NCBI GenBank assembly: GCA_947383275.1
Contig: CANDCW010000022.1
Location: 1-33,593, forward strand
DNA: 33,593 bases
Reading direction: 5' to 3'
From: an uncultured Bacillota bacterium
GTDB taxonomy: Bacteria > Bacillota > Clostridia > Oscillospirales > Oscillospiraceae
Shown here one piece after another: positions 15,322 through 23,124 of this stretch. The position numbers were made by a program, and so were the translations under genes. Below the pieces are notes generated by a model, which was not told where the DNA came from, ran no database searches, and was given only the letters and a program-made list of their open reading frames with translations. Numbering within the stretch: the first letter of the stretch is position 1; each line of letters starts with the position of its first letter.

Positions 15322-16578
15322 TTATTTCATCCAGTCCCACACGGGCTTGGACTTTCCGTTGTCGCGGCCGTAAAGGGCCTTGTCCTTAAAATAGTTCAGC
15401 GGATCCTTCCGGGTGCTTCCCTGGCGCACCTCAAAGTGGAGGTGGTTGCCGGTGGACCGGCCGGTGGAGCCCACGTAACCGATCACGTCCCCCTGCTTGA
15501 CAGTCTGGCCCTTGGAGCATCCAATCCGGCTCATGTGGGCATAGAGGGTGTTGGTGCCGTTGCTGTGGGCAACGATGACGTAGTTGCCGTAAGACCAGCT
15601 GCTGCCGGTGCCCTTGGCTGCGTGGATGACCACCCCGCTCATGGCCGCGTAGATCTTGGTGCCGCCAGGGGCGGAGATATCAACGCCGGCGTGATTGCCA
15701 TATTTTCCGGTGACAGGGTGGACCCGCCCGCCCGCAAAGGAGGTAATCACATTATAGTTCGATGGCAGAGGCCACAAGTAGCCGGACTCACTGGGCACAT
15801 TGGCAATTTGCGCGGCATACTCCTTCTCCTTGGCCTTGATCTGGGCATCCAGATCTTTTGCGGCCTTGTTCAGCTCCTCCTCCATGGCCTCCAGCTGATC
15901 TTCGTGGGCGTTGATCTCCTTGATGAGCTTGTCCACCTCTGCCTCCTGGGCTTTTAGCTCGTTCTGGGAGACGATCAGCCCGGCCTTGGCCTCCTCCTGC
16001 TCCGCCTGGGCCCCCTCCAGCTCCGCCCGGTCAGAGGCAACCTGCGTCTGGAGGGCCTCCAGGTCGGCGATTACCTTGTTGTCATACTCGATAATTTCCT
16101 CAATCATCATGTAGTTGTCCAACAGCTCGGAGAAGTCCGCCGAGGAGAACAGGATAGACCAGTAGGAGGTCTCCCCCTGCTCCTCCATGTGCCGCATCCG
16201 CTGGCAAAACAGCTCAAACTGGGCTTTCTCGTTGGCTTCCGCCTGCTCCAGCTCCGCCGTTTTCTCGGCAATCAACTGGTCGTACATGGCAATCAGCTCG
16301 TTGGTGCTGTCAATCTCCTGGCGGATCAAGTCGATCTGATCCTCAATGAGCAGCTTCTTGTTCATGGCGGCGTCCTTATCCGCCTTAACCGCTTTCAGCT
16401 GATTCTGGATGTCCTTCTTCTGGGAGGCGATATCGCCGGATTTGTTCTTCAGGGCATCGATTTCCGCCCGGGTAACGGCGGAGGCGTCGATCACCAGCCC
16501 CGGCCCCGACAGGGGCAGCACCATAGCCAGCACCAGGACCAGCCCGGCAGCGCGGCGCAGCAGTTTTCCGTGTTTCAC
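15322..16578 (-). CDS. Secreted coiled-coil M23 peptidase (EnvC/PcsB-like peptidoglycan hydrolase)
   Basis: The 418-aa protein has a signal peptide (MKHGKLLRRAAGLVLVLAMV and following, cleavage near residue 33), a long heptad-rich coiled coil (about 36-255) and a C-terminal LytM/M23 metallopeptidase domain (~280-400). The zinc ligands are visible as HAGVD (His296, Asp300) and HLH (His379, His381). Such proteins are activated by FtsEX through the coiled coil and cut peptidoglycan cross-links at division sites. Here the gene is the last of an ftsE-ftsX-microprotein-hydrolase operon, which supports that role. The start is GTG at 16576-16578, preceded by GGGGAGGAGG. The microprotein gene ends 14 bp upstream. 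Confidence 0.92.
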   Translation of the reverse strand: MKHGKLLRRAAGLVLVLAMVLPLSGPGLVIDASAVTRAEIDALKNKSGDIASQKKDIQNQLKAVKADKDAAMNKKLLIEDQIDLIRQEIDSTNELIAMYDQLIAEKTAELEQAEANEKAQFELFCQRMRHMEEQGETSYWSILFSSADFSELLDNYMMIEEIIEYDNKVIADLEALQTQVASDRAELEGAQAEQEEAKAGLIVSQNELKAQEAEVDKLIKEINAHEDQLEAMEEELNKAAKDLDAQIKAKEKEYAAQIANVPSESGYLWPLPSNYNVITSFAGGRVHPVTGKYGNHAGVDISAPGGTKIYAAMSGVVIHAAKGTGSSWSYGNYVIVAHSNGTNTLYAHMSRIGCSKGQTVKQGDVIGYVGSTGRSTGNHLHFEVRQGSTRKDPLNYFKDKALYGRDNGKSKPVWDWMK

Positions 16579-16592
16579 AGTGCCTCCTCCCC

Positions 16593-16697
16593 TCAGCGGA
16601 TCAAAAAGATGTTGGCGATAATGGGCAGCAGCATCAGCAGCGCCAAAAATCCCGCCAGAATGGATACGATCAGCTTTTGTCTCTTCTGCCGCTTCAT
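16593..16697 (-). CDS. 34-aa single-span membrane microprotein between ftsX and the M23 hydrolase gene
   Basis: This short frame starts MKRQKRQKLIVSILAGFLAL: a strongly basic N-terminus and one hydrophobic helix running almost to the end (LLMLLPIIANIFLIR). The ATG at 16695-16697 is preceded by a full AAAGGAGG seven bases away, better than most sites in the window. It lies in the 133 bp between ftsX (14-bp gap) and the hydrolase gene (14-bp gap), all in one operon. The positive-inside rule suggests the N-terminus is cytoplasmic. I do not recognise a named family. Its position suggests a small partner or regulator of the FtsEX-hydrolase complex, which is inference. Confidence 0.75.
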   Translation of the reverse strand: MKRQKRQKLIVSILAGFLALLMLLPIIANIFLIR

Positions 16698-16711
16698 GGG
16701 CGCGACCTCCT

Positions 16712-17605
16712 TTATACTTGTAAAAACTTCCGGATGGCGAACAGCGAGCCCACCACGCCGATAAAGACGCCTACCGAGCAAAACACAATCAGGATCGTGG
16801 TCGCCATGGAGCCATAGCTTATCATGTTCACCAGGGACAGGCCGTTGCCCTGAATGGCAAACTTGGCCACCATACGGTACAGCCCCCACTGGGCGAAGAA
16901 GGCAATAAGCGCGCCGGTGAGGCCCAGCAGCATCCCCTCCACCACAAAGGGCCACTCGATAAAGCCGTCGGTGGCGCCGCACATCTTCATGATGGCGATC
17001 TCCTCCCGGCGGTAGAAGGTGGCCAGCTTGATGGTGTTGGCAATGATGAACAGGGAGATCACCAGCAGAATCCCGATGAGCACCATGGCTACGCCGGTGG
17101 CGATGTTGCGCACCATTACAAAGCCGTCGGCGATTTCAATGGCGGCCCGGACCCAGGCCACATTGGGTACCTGTTCCAAGGCGGCCTTAGTCTCGGCCAT
17201 CCTCTCGATATCATAAACATGGACCCGATAGCGATCTCGGAATGCGTCGTCGGGCAAATCTTTAAGCACTGCAATATTGTCGTTGTGCTTGGCCTTGTAG
17301 TCGGCCAGCGCCTGTTCCTTTGTGACAAAGGTGAGCTGAGACACGTTTTCCACCTGGGCCAGTTTGGGCTGGAGCATCCGGGCCTGGTCTTGGGTGAGGG
17401 CGTCGTCGATGTACACCAGCATCTCGTTCTCGCTCTCCAGATCCCCCAGGGTATTGTCCAGGTTTACCGCCAGCAGGGTGAAGGAGCCCATAATCAGCAG
17501 GCAGGCTACGATCATACACACCGCGGCGAAGGACATGAACCCATGGGTAAAGATGGAGTGGAATCCCTCGCTGACATAATATCCCGCGTTAAACTTTCTC
17601 GACAT
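16712..17605 (-). CDS. ftsX: Cell division ABC transporter permease FtsX
   Basis: FtsX is the membrane subunit of the FtsEX complex that transmits ATP hydrolysis to an extracellular peptidoglycan hydrolase. The 297-aa protein has a cytoplasmic start (MSRKFNAGYYVSEGFHSIF), a first membrane helix, an extracytoplasmic loop of about 120 residues (ECD, with LVYIDDALTQDQARML and VTKEQALADYK), and three further helices (ATGVAMVLIGILLVISLFII; the VVEGMLLGLTGALIAFFAQW region; TTILIVFCSVGVFIGVVGSL). The motif RREEIAIMKMCGATDGFI is the FtsX/MacB coupling region. The ATG at 17605 overlaps the ftsE end by 17 bp, so translation is coupled. The longer frame to 17695 lies wholly inside ftsE. Confidence 0.95.
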   Translation of the reverse strand: MSRKFNAGYYVSEGFHSIFTHGFMSFAAVCMIVACLLIMGSFTLLAVNLDNTLGDLESENEMLVYIDDALTQDQARMLQPKLAQVENVSQLTFVTKEQALADYKAKHNDNIAVLKDLPDDAFRDRYRVHVYDIERMAETKAALEQVPNVAWVRAAIEIADGFVMVRNIATGVAMVLIGILLVISLFIIANTIKLATFYRREEIAIMKMCGATDGFIEWPFVVEGMLLGLTGALIAFFAQWGLYRMVAKFAIQGNGLSLVNMISYGSMATTILIVFCSVGVFIGVVGSLFAIRKFLQV

Positions 17606-18278
17606 TGTAGTAACCACCTGTTTCGTCGCTAATAATCCGTCCGTTTTCGATGGCCACCACCCGCTTGGTAAAGCGGTTGACCAAATTCTTCTCATGGGTC
17701 ACCACCAGCACCGTAGTGCCCAGCTCGTTGATGCGCTCCAGGAGCATCATGATCTCCAGGGAGCGCTGTGGGTCCAGGTTTCCAGTGGGCTCGTCGGCGA
17801 TAATCATGCTGGGGTTGTTTACCAGCGCCCGGGCAATGGCCACACGCTGCTGCTCCCCGCCAGACAGCTGGCCGGGATAGCGGTCGCCCTTCTGGTCCAG
17901 CCCCACCAGCTGGAGCACATAGGGAATGCGCCGGCGCAGCTCCCGGTTGGACGCCCCGATCGCCCGCATGGCAAAGGACAGGTTATCATACACTGTTTTT
18001 TTCTCGATGAGGCGGAAGTCCTGAAAGATTACCCCTAAGGTCCGCCGCATCTCGGGCACCTGCCGGGGGGCAATGTCGTTCAGGAGGAAGCCGTTTACCA
18101 TCACCCGCCCGTCAGTGGGGGCAATCTCCGCCGTAATCAGCTTAATCAGCGTAGACTTACCCGACCCGGAGGGGCCCACCAAAAAGACGAACTCCCCGTC
18201 GTCAATACGCAGGTTGATCCCCTTCAGGGCTTTGGTGCCGTTGTCGTATTCTTTATGTACGTCGATAAATCGAATCAT
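17589..18278 (-). CDS. ftsE: Cell division ATP-binding protein FtsE
   Basis: FtsE is the ATPase of FtsEX. The 229-aa protein has Walker A GPSGSGKST (about 35-43), a Q-loop (FQDFRLI), the ABC signature LSGGEQQR, Walker B IIADEPTGNLD and the H-loop VVTHEK. Its length is normal for FtsE. The ATG at 18276-18278 lies about 11 bases after GGGGAG. It overlaps ftsX by 17 bp and heads the operon ftsE-ftsX-microprotein-M23 hydrolase. The upstream PucR-type regulator gene is separated by a terminator, so this operon has its own promoter. Confidence 0.96.
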   Translation of the reverse strand: MIRFIDVHKEYDNGTKALKGINLRIDDGEFVFLVGPSGSGKSTLIKLITAEIAPTDGRVMVNGFLLNDIAPRQVPEMRRTLGVIFQDFRLIEKKTVYDNLSFAMRAIGASNRELRRRIPYVLQLVGLDQKGDRYPGQLSGGEQQRVAIARALVNNPSMIIADEPTGNLDPQRSLEIMMLLERINELGTTVLVVTHEKNLVNRFTKRVVAIENGRIISDETGGYYNVEKV

Positions 18279-18339
18279 GCCGCGTCATGCTCCCCGCTCA
18301 GCCAATATTTTTCTCAGGCCGGAGACTAACCGATTATCC

Positions 18340-18368
18340 AGTGTATCACAAATCAAATTTGAAGTAAA
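18340..18368 (-). promoter_or_regulatory. Candidate promoter of the ftsEX operon
   Basis: On the minus strand TTTACT (18363-18368), a 17-bp spacer and TACACT (18340-18345) each match four of six consensus bases. The surrounding 18300-18480 region is the most AT-rich noncoding stretch in this part of the window. The match is moderate and alternatives exist in the same stretch. Confidence 0.35.
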
Positions 18369-18501
18369 TATAAAATCTGTAAACGTTCTTTTCCTTTTCC
18401 GTCAACCCAGCCCATTTTTTACCATTTTGTTACTTTTGTAACCTTATTGTAACTTATTTCTCCCAAAATAGCAAGGGGATTTTTCGGGTTTTTTGTCGCG
18501 C

Positions 18502-18534
18502 AAAAAATCGGCGCCGCCCCTACGGGCGGCGCCG
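18502..18534 (-). terminator. Rho-independent terminator after the PucR-type regulator gene
   Basis: On the minus strand CGGCGCCGCCC-GTA-GGGGCGGCGCCG is an almost perfect GC hairpin followed by A and six T. It lies 12 bp after the stop codon. Confidence 0.93.
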
Positions 18535-18546
18535 CTGCATTTCGTT

Positions 18547-19638
18547 TCAGGACTCGATTCCTCGGGAGATCAGGTATTTTTTGACCATCAGCGCCACCTT
18601 GAAGGTAATGGCGTCATCAAACTCCCGCAGATCCAGGCCGGTGAGCTTCTTGATCTTTTCCAGCCGGTACACCAGGGTATTCCGGTGGACGAACAGCTTC
18701 CGGGCGGTTTCGGACACGTTCAGGTTGTTTTCGAAGAATTTGTTAATCGTAAGCAGCGTCTCCTGGTCCAGAGCGTCAATGGGGCTCTTCTTAAACACTT
18801 CCTGAAGGAACATCTGGCACAAAATTGTAGGCAGCTGATAAATCAGGCGGCCAATGCCCAGATTCTCGTAATTGATGACGGTCTTCTCAGTGTCGAACAC
18901 CTTGCCCACATCAATCGCCACGCCGGCCTCTTTATAGGCCCGGGCCAGATCCCGGATATGGGGGACGATGGTGCCGATGCCCACCACCACCTTTACCCCC
19001 AGCTCCTGGTTAACGGCGGCAACAATCTGTTTGGCGATCTTGCCCAGGTCCTTGGAGTCGGCCCCCTCAGACAGCTGCTTAATCAGGGCCACATCGGTCT
19101 CGTTGATGGAGATGACGAAATCGGTCTGTTTATCGGGGAACAGGTTCTGGATGACGTCAATTGCGGAGACATCAGCGGGGCCCAGCTGACGCACCAAGAA
19201 TGCGGCGCGGGGCACCTCAGACACGAAGTGAAGCTCCTTGGCCTGCGTGTAGATATCGCCCAGGAGAATATTGTCGGAGATGATATTTTTGACAAAGGTC
19301 GCTTTGTCATGCTTCTCCTCATAGTAGGTCTTGGCTCCGTTGAACGCCACCACAGCCATGGCGCAAAGAGATGCGGCCAACTCGTCCTCTCCCTTGACAA
19401 AGGCGGCGTAGTCGAACTGGGCGCCCCACCCCGCCAGAGGCTTGAAGGTCCGGCCCTCGAACCGGGCCATGTTGTTATCCGAACTGTTAATAGCGGCAAC
19501 AGCGCCAGGCCAGTGTTCGCCGATGCAGGTGAGCTCACTGCAGGCAACCACGATCCCCTCCGCGTCTACAACTCCTACCGTGCGGCTGATGCTGTCCTTC
19601 ATTTGGAGAACGACACCCTGGAACATCCTGCTAGACAC
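18547..19638 (-). CDS. PucR/CdaR-family transcriptional regulator
   Basis: The 363-aa protein ends in a PucR-type helix-turn-helix (HTH_30), visible as FFENNLNVSETARKLFVHRN and TLVYRLEKIKKLTGLDLREF. The middle region (about 165-290, with VVVGIGTIVPHIRDLARAYK) resembles the GGDEF-like domain of CdaR-type regulators. The N-terminal part (about 1-130) is a putative sensor domain with SISRTVGVVDAEGIVVACS, like the CdaR sugar-diacid recognition domain. The start is GTG at 19636-19638, eight bases after GGAGGG. It has its own promoter and terminator. It sits next to the ftsEX operon, but no functional link is visible. The effector molecule is unknown. Confidence 0.85.
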   Translation of the reverse strand: MSSRMFQGVVLQMKDSISRTVGVVDAEGIVVACSELTCIGEHWPGAVAAINSSDNNMARFEGRTFKPLAGWGAQFDYAAFVKGEDELAASLCAMAVVAFNGAKTYYEEKHDKATFVKNIISDNILLGDIYTQAKELHFVSEVPRAAFLVRQLGPADVSAIDVIQNLFPDKQTDFVISINETDVALIKQLSEGADSKDLGKIAKQIVAAVNQELGVKVVVGIGTIVPHIRDLARAYKEAGVAIDVGKVFDTEKTVINYENLGIGRLIYQLPTILCQMFLQEVFKKSPIDALDQETLLTINKFFENNLNVSETARKLFVHRNTLVYRLEKIKKLTGLDLREFDDAITFKVALMVKKYLISRGIES

Positions 19639-19676
19639 AGTAATCCCTCCTACATTATCTTTTGTGTTACTATCCT

Positions 19677-19706
19677 ATTATAACGGCTTGCCCCCCTGTT
19701 TGGCAA
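19677..19706 (-). promoter_or_regulatory. Promoter of the PucR-type regulator gene with an inverted repeat
   Basis: On the minus strand TTGCCA (19701-19706), an 18-bp spacer and a perfect TATAAT (19677-19682) lie about 40 bp upstream of the GTG. The -35 box is part of an inverted repeat CTTGCC...GGCAAG (19707-19687) that fills most of the spacer. This could be the regulator's own operator. On the plus strand the same repeat is followed by seven T, so it can also act as a terminator in that direction, though no plus-strand gene leads into it. Confidence 0.65.
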
Positions 19707-19744
19707 GGGTTTTTTTCGATTTTTTTGTTCAAATCGACCAAAAT

Positions 19745-20470
19745 TTAGATAGCTGTTCCTAACTCATATAATTTGTTTCGTTCCTTCTCAGTCAAAAACC
19801 GCCATTCCCCCGGTTTTAGCCCCTCGTCCAGCGCCAAAGGCCCCATAGAGAGCCTGTGAAGGGTCAAAACCGGCTTGCCCCGGGCGGCCAGCATCCGCTT
19901 CACCTGGTGATACTTTCCCTCCCGCAGCGTCACAAGGCAGGAGGCGCCGTCCCCCAGGGGCTCCAGCCCGGCAGGCAGGCAGTGCAGGCCATCGGGCAGC
20001 ACCATTCCTGCCGCCATGGCCGCAGCGTCCTCCCGGTCAATCTTTCCGTCCACCTCGGCCAGGTATACCTTATCCACATGCTTCCTGGGGGACAGCAGCT
20101 GATGGGCCAGGTCGCCGTCGTCAGTAAGAAGGAGCAGCCCGGTGGTGTCCCTGTCCAGCCGGCCCACCGGAAACAGCCCCCGGCGCTTCAGTTCCGGGGG
20201 CAGCAGATCCAGCACCGTGGGCTGGCTTTTGTCCTCGGTGGCCGACAGCAGCCCCGCCGGCTTATGGAGCATCACATAGGCAAAAGGAGAGCAGTCCACC
20301 TCCGCGCCGTCCACGGCCAGGCAGGCCGACATCCGGTCCAGCTTCTCCTCGGGGCGCCCGGCGGCTCTGCCGTCAACCCGCACCCGGCCCTGGCGGATCA
20401 TCTCCTTAACCTCTTTGCGGCTCCACCTACCGGTGGAGCACAGCAGTTTGTCCAACCGCTCTAAGGACAT
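19745..20470 (-). CDS. rsuA: 16S rRNA pseudouridine synthase, RsuA family
   Basis: This enzyme converts a uridine of small-subunit rRNA (position 516 in E. coli) to pseudouridine. The 241-aa product has an N-terminal S4 RNA-binding domain (about 1-60, MSLERLDKLLCSTGRWSRKE) and a catalytic domain with GRLDRDTTGLLLLT (about 103-116), in which Asp106 is the expected nucleophile, and the later KYHQVKRMLAARG motif. RsuA and RluB/RluE are hard to tell apart by eye; length and sequence favour RsuA. I start at the ATG at 20470 after GAGGG; the frame is open to 20536 without a better site. It is transcribed away from the DUF4830 gene. Confidence 0.9.
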   Translation of the reverse strand: MSLERLDKLLCSTGRWSRKEVKEMIRQGRVRVDGRAAGRPEEKLDRMSACLAVDGAEVDCSPFAYVMLHKPAGLLSATEDKSQPTVLDLLPPELKRRGLFPVGRLDRDTTGLLLLTDDGDLAHQLLSPRKHVDKVYLAEVDGKIDREDAAAMAAGMVLPDGLHCLPAGLEPLGDGASCLVTLREGKYHQVKRMLAARGKPVLTLHRLSMGPLALDEGLKPGEWRFLTEKERNKLYELGTAI

Positions 20471-20554
20471 GAAATTCCCTCTCTTTTCCGCATACCTTCC
20501 CGATCCTCTGCATATGGTGGAGGGAGAACAGCCCACAGGAAGGAGATATGTGCT

Positions 20555-21031
20555 GTGTTAATCGTAACCGCGAAAATGCCCAAGCGCAAGCTGACCCTGG
20601 GGGTAGCCGCGGCGGCCCTGCTGTGCTGCTGCGCGATCGCCCTGAATTTCGGCCAGGCCGTCGGACGGGAGGCCTCCGCCTCCGCCCTGCCCAGCCCCAA
20701 GGGGGTAAAGAGCAATCAGGACCGGATTGAATACCTGTCCGCTTACGGCTGGCAAGTATCTGAGGAGCCCTTATCCACTCAGGAACTCCTAATCCCGGAA
20801 GAGATGGACGAGAGCTACGCCCAGTATCTGGAGCTTCAAAACGGGCAGGGCTTCAACCTGCAAAAGTACGCCGGCAAGCGGGTCAAGCGATACACCTATG
20901 AGGTCCTCAACTATCCCACCGGCGAGGAGGGCGTTCAGGCCAACCTGCTCATTTGCAGAAACACTGTAATCGGCGGCGAGGTGCTCTCCCCACAGCTGGA
21001 CGGCTTCCTCCACGGCCTGGCCATGCCGTGA
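20555..21031 (+). CDS. DUF4830 domain protein with N-terminal signal anchor
   Basis: This 158-aa protein has a basic start, one hydrophobic segment (LTLGVAAAALLCCCAIALNF) and an extracytoplasmic domain. The motifs RIEYLSAYGWQV, YTYEVLNYPTG, NTVIGGEVLSP and DGFLHGLAMP match what I know of DUF4830 proteins, whose function is not known. I chose the GTG at 20555 because AGGAAGGAG ends nine bases before it; an out-of-frame ATG at 20548 opens only a spurious frame, and the in-frame ATG at 20576 is too far from the site. It is the only plus-strand gene between about 1 kb and 25 kb, divergent from rsuA across 84 bp in which no promoter is obvious. Confidence 0.8.
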   Translation: MLIVTAKMPKRKLTLGVAAAALLCCCAIALNFGQAVGREASASALPSPKGVKSNQDRIEYLSAYGWQVSEEPLSTQELLIPEEMDESYAQYLELQNGQGFNLQKYAGKRVKRYTYEVLNYPTGEEGVQANLLICRNTVIGGEVLSPQLDGFLHGLAMP

Positions 21032-21064
21032 AAGCCGCAGGGCGCCGGGGCAAAGATGGCGGCC

Positions 21065-21889
21065 TTACTTCTCCACGATGTGCACATTCAGGTGGTCGTA
21101 AGTCATCTCCACCCCGTGGCAGGCAAAGGACTCCCGGACCCTCTCGTTCAGGGCGTAATACACGTCCCAGTAATCCCCGGACTCGGTCCAGAGGCGGGTA
21201 AGGTACTCGATACTGCTGGCCTGGTACTCCGACACATAGACCACCGGAGCGGGATCCTCCAGAATGCCCGGGGTGGCGCTCAGCGCCTCCTCAATAGCCG
21301 CCCGCACCCGCGCAGTAGGGGCGTCGTAAGAGGCGGTAAACTTCAGGTCCATCCGACGCCTTCCCAGGCGGTTGTAGTTGATAATCTTCGTGGCGGACAG
21401 CTGGCTGTTGGGAACAAAAATCTCCTTGTTGTCCGGAGTATTAAATATGGTATAGGCCATATTTACTGCGGCAATGGTGCCGCTGACGCCGTCCGCCTCC
21501 ACGTAATCCCCCGGAGTAAAGGGCTTGGTCACCAGCAGCACCAGACCCCCGGCCAGGTTGGACAAGGTGTTTTGCAGCGCCATAGACAGCGCCAGCCCCG
21601 CCACGCTGAGCATCGCAATAATGGACGTGACATCTACATCCAGGGTGCCCGCCAGCATCAGGGCCAGCAAAATCCAGAGGATCACGTTTACTCCGGTATG
21701 TATATAGGCTTTGATAGCGGCTACCGGCTTGCTCCGGTCCAGCATCCGGTCCACCATCCTCATGAGCAGGCGGATCACCAGCCAGCCAGCCAGAACGATG
21801 GCGGCCACCCGCAGCAGGCCGCCCAAGGTCAGATCCGGGATCCCCACGGCCTTGCCCGCAGTTTGCAGGACCTCCTCTACGGTTTCCAC
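21065..21889 (-). CDS. Small-conductance mechanosensitive channel (MscS family)
   Basis: MscS channels open under membrane tension and release solutes during osmotic downshock. The 274-aa protein has three membrane helices (about 22-42; 60-85; the pore helix ~90-120 with ALSMALQNTLSNLAGGLVLL), then the beta domain (TKPFTPGDYVEADGVSGTIA, and FNTPDNKEIFVPNSQLSATK with the PN-S motif) and a C-terminal alpha/beta domain. I start at the GTG at 21889, six to seven bases after AAAGGAGG; a longer frame begins at a TTG inside the upstream terminator. The mreB gene ends 47 bp upstream with a terminator between, so mscS may rely on read-through. Confidence 0.93.
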   Translation of the reverse strand: METVEEVLQTAGKAVGIPDLTLGGLLRVAAIVLAGWLVIRLLMRMVDRMLDRSKPVAAIKAYIHTGVNVILWILLALMLAGTLDVDVTSIIAMLSVAGLALSMALQNTLSNLAGGLVLLVTKPFTPGDYVEADGVSGTIAAVNMAYTIFNTPDNKEIFVPNSQLSATKIINYNRLGRRRMDLKFTASYDAPTARVRAAIEEALSATPGILEDPAPVVYVSEYQASSIEYLTRLWTESGDYWDVYYALNERVRESFACHGVEMTYDHLNVHIVEK

Positions 21890-21905
21890 CGCGCTCCTCC
21901 TTTCG

Positions 21906-21931
21906 AAAAACAGCCGGCCCAAGGCCGGCTG
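21906..21931 (-). terminator. Rho-independent terminator between mreB and mscS
   Basis: On the minus strand CAGCCGGCC-TTGG-GCCGGCTG is followed by TTTTT. It lies 5 bp after the mreB stop codon. Its T-run is directly followed by CGAAAGGAGG, the mscS ribosome binding site. Confidence 0.88.
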
Positions 21932-21936
21932 CTGGT

Positions 21937-22968
21937 TTAATAATTCATCTGCTTCCGGCGGGACAGGTTCATGGTACCGTCCTGCATCTGATCCAGACTA
22001 TCCAGACTCTTGCCGGTGCCGAAAGCCACACAGGAGATAGCGTCGTCAGCCACATGGGTATCAATACCCGTGTGGGTCTGGACCAGCTTATCAAAGCCCC
22101 ACAGCAGGGAGCCGCCGCCGGTCATGACGATGCCGTTGGTGGAGATATCGGCCACCAGCTCGGGGGGCGTGCGCTCCAGCACACCGTGGATGGCCTCCAG
22201 GATGGAAGCGGAGGTCTCCTCAAAGGCCTCAATCATCTCACCGGAGGTGACGTTAAACACCCGGGGCAGGCCGGTCATCAGGCAACGCCCCTTGATCTCC
22301 ATGGAGACCTCCTCAGGGCGGGGGAATACGCAGCCGATCTGAATTTTCAGCTCCTCGGCGGTGCGGTCGCCGATGAGGACGTTGTGCTTGCGGCGGATAT
22401 ACTTGACTACCGCCTCGTCAAACTTGTCGCCGGCCACCTTGATGGAGGCGGACTCCACCACGCCGCCCAGGGAAATGACGGCGATGTCGGCAGTGCCGCC
22501 GCCGATATCCACCACCATGTGGCCGTCGGGCTTGGTAATATCAATGCCGGCGCCGATGGCTGCGGCGACAGGCTCCTCGATGAGGTAGGCCCGGCGGGCG
22601 CCCGCCTGAATGCCGGCGTCTACCACGGCGCGTTCCTCAACCTCGGTGATGCCCGAGGGGACGCAAATCAGCAGGCGAGGCTTGAACAGGGAGAAGGAGG
22701 TCACCTTTTTCATAAACTCCTTCAGCATGCGCTCCGTCATGTCGTAGTCGGAGATCACGCCCTCCCGCAGGGGGCGCATAGCCACAATGTTTCCAGGCGT
22801 GCGCCCCAGCATGGCCTGAGCCTCGGTGCCCACCTTGAGCAGCTTGCCTGTGTTCTTGTCCATCGCGACCACGGAGGGCTCGCGCAGAACTACGCCTTTG
22901 CCCTTGATATATACCAAAACCGAGGCGGTACCCAGGTCGATGCCAATATCCTTACTAAAGAAACCCAT
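21937..22968 (-). CDS. mreB: Rod-shape-determining actin-like protein MreB
   Basis: MreB forms ATP-dependent membrane filaments that guide lateral wall synthesis. The 343-aa protein begins MGFFSKDIGIDLGTASVLVY, with the first phosphate loop of the actin fold, and continues with MLGRTPGNIVAMRPLREGVI, the CVPSGITEVEERAV region, EEPVAAAIGAG, the second phosphate loop VVDIGGGTADIAVISLGG and the adenosine motif IVMTGGGSLLWG. The ATG at 22968 is preceded by AAGGTGG; the GTG four codons upstream overlaps this site. The gene stands alone with promoter and terminator; mreC and mreD are not nearby. It could equally be named mbl. Confidence 0.95.
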   Translation of the reverse strand: MGFFSKDIGIDLGTASVLVYIKGKGVVLREPSVVAMDKNTGKLLKVGTEAQAMLGRTPGNIVAMRPLREGVISDYDMTERMLKEFMKKVTSFSLFKPRLLICVPSGITEVEERAVVDAGIQAGARRAYLIEEPVAAAIGAGIDITKPDGHMVVDIGGGTADIAVISLGGVVESASIKVAGDKFDEAVVKYIRRKHNVLIGDRTAEELKIQIGCVFPRPEEVSMEIKGRCLMTGLPRVFNVTSGEMIEAFEETSASILEAIHGVLERTPPELVADISTNGIVMTGGGSLLWGFDKLVQTHTGIDTHVADDAISCVAFGTGKSLDSLDQMQDGTMNLSRRKQMNY

Positions 22969-23045
22969 GTTTCGTTCCACCTTATCATATTTTTACATTA
23001 TTCCCAAATCTGCCCATATCGGGTAAATTTTAAGTTCCAGTTTGT

Positions 23046-23074
23046 ATTATAACCCGAGTGTCCCCGCATTTCAA
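23046..23074 (-). promoter_or_regulatory. Promoter of mreB
   Basis: On the minus strand TTGAAA (23069-23074), a 17-bp spacer and a perfect TATAAT (23046-23051) predict a start near 23039 and a leader of about 70 bases. Confidence 0.75.
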
Positions 23075-23124
23075 CCGTTTTTTCTAACAATTTTCCCCTT
23101 TTTTTCCGGCAGTCTCTACCCCAT

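Noticed and set aside
19687..19717. Plus-strand hairpin followed by seven T as a terminator
   Set aside because: No plus-strand gene reads into it; it fits better as part of the minus-strand promoter of the PucR-type gene.
20548..20730. 60-codon plus-strand frame starting at an ATG near the DUF4830 start
   Set aside because: The ATG is only two bases from the ribosome binding site, and the frame is different from that of the DUF4830 protein, which has a signal anchor and family motifs.
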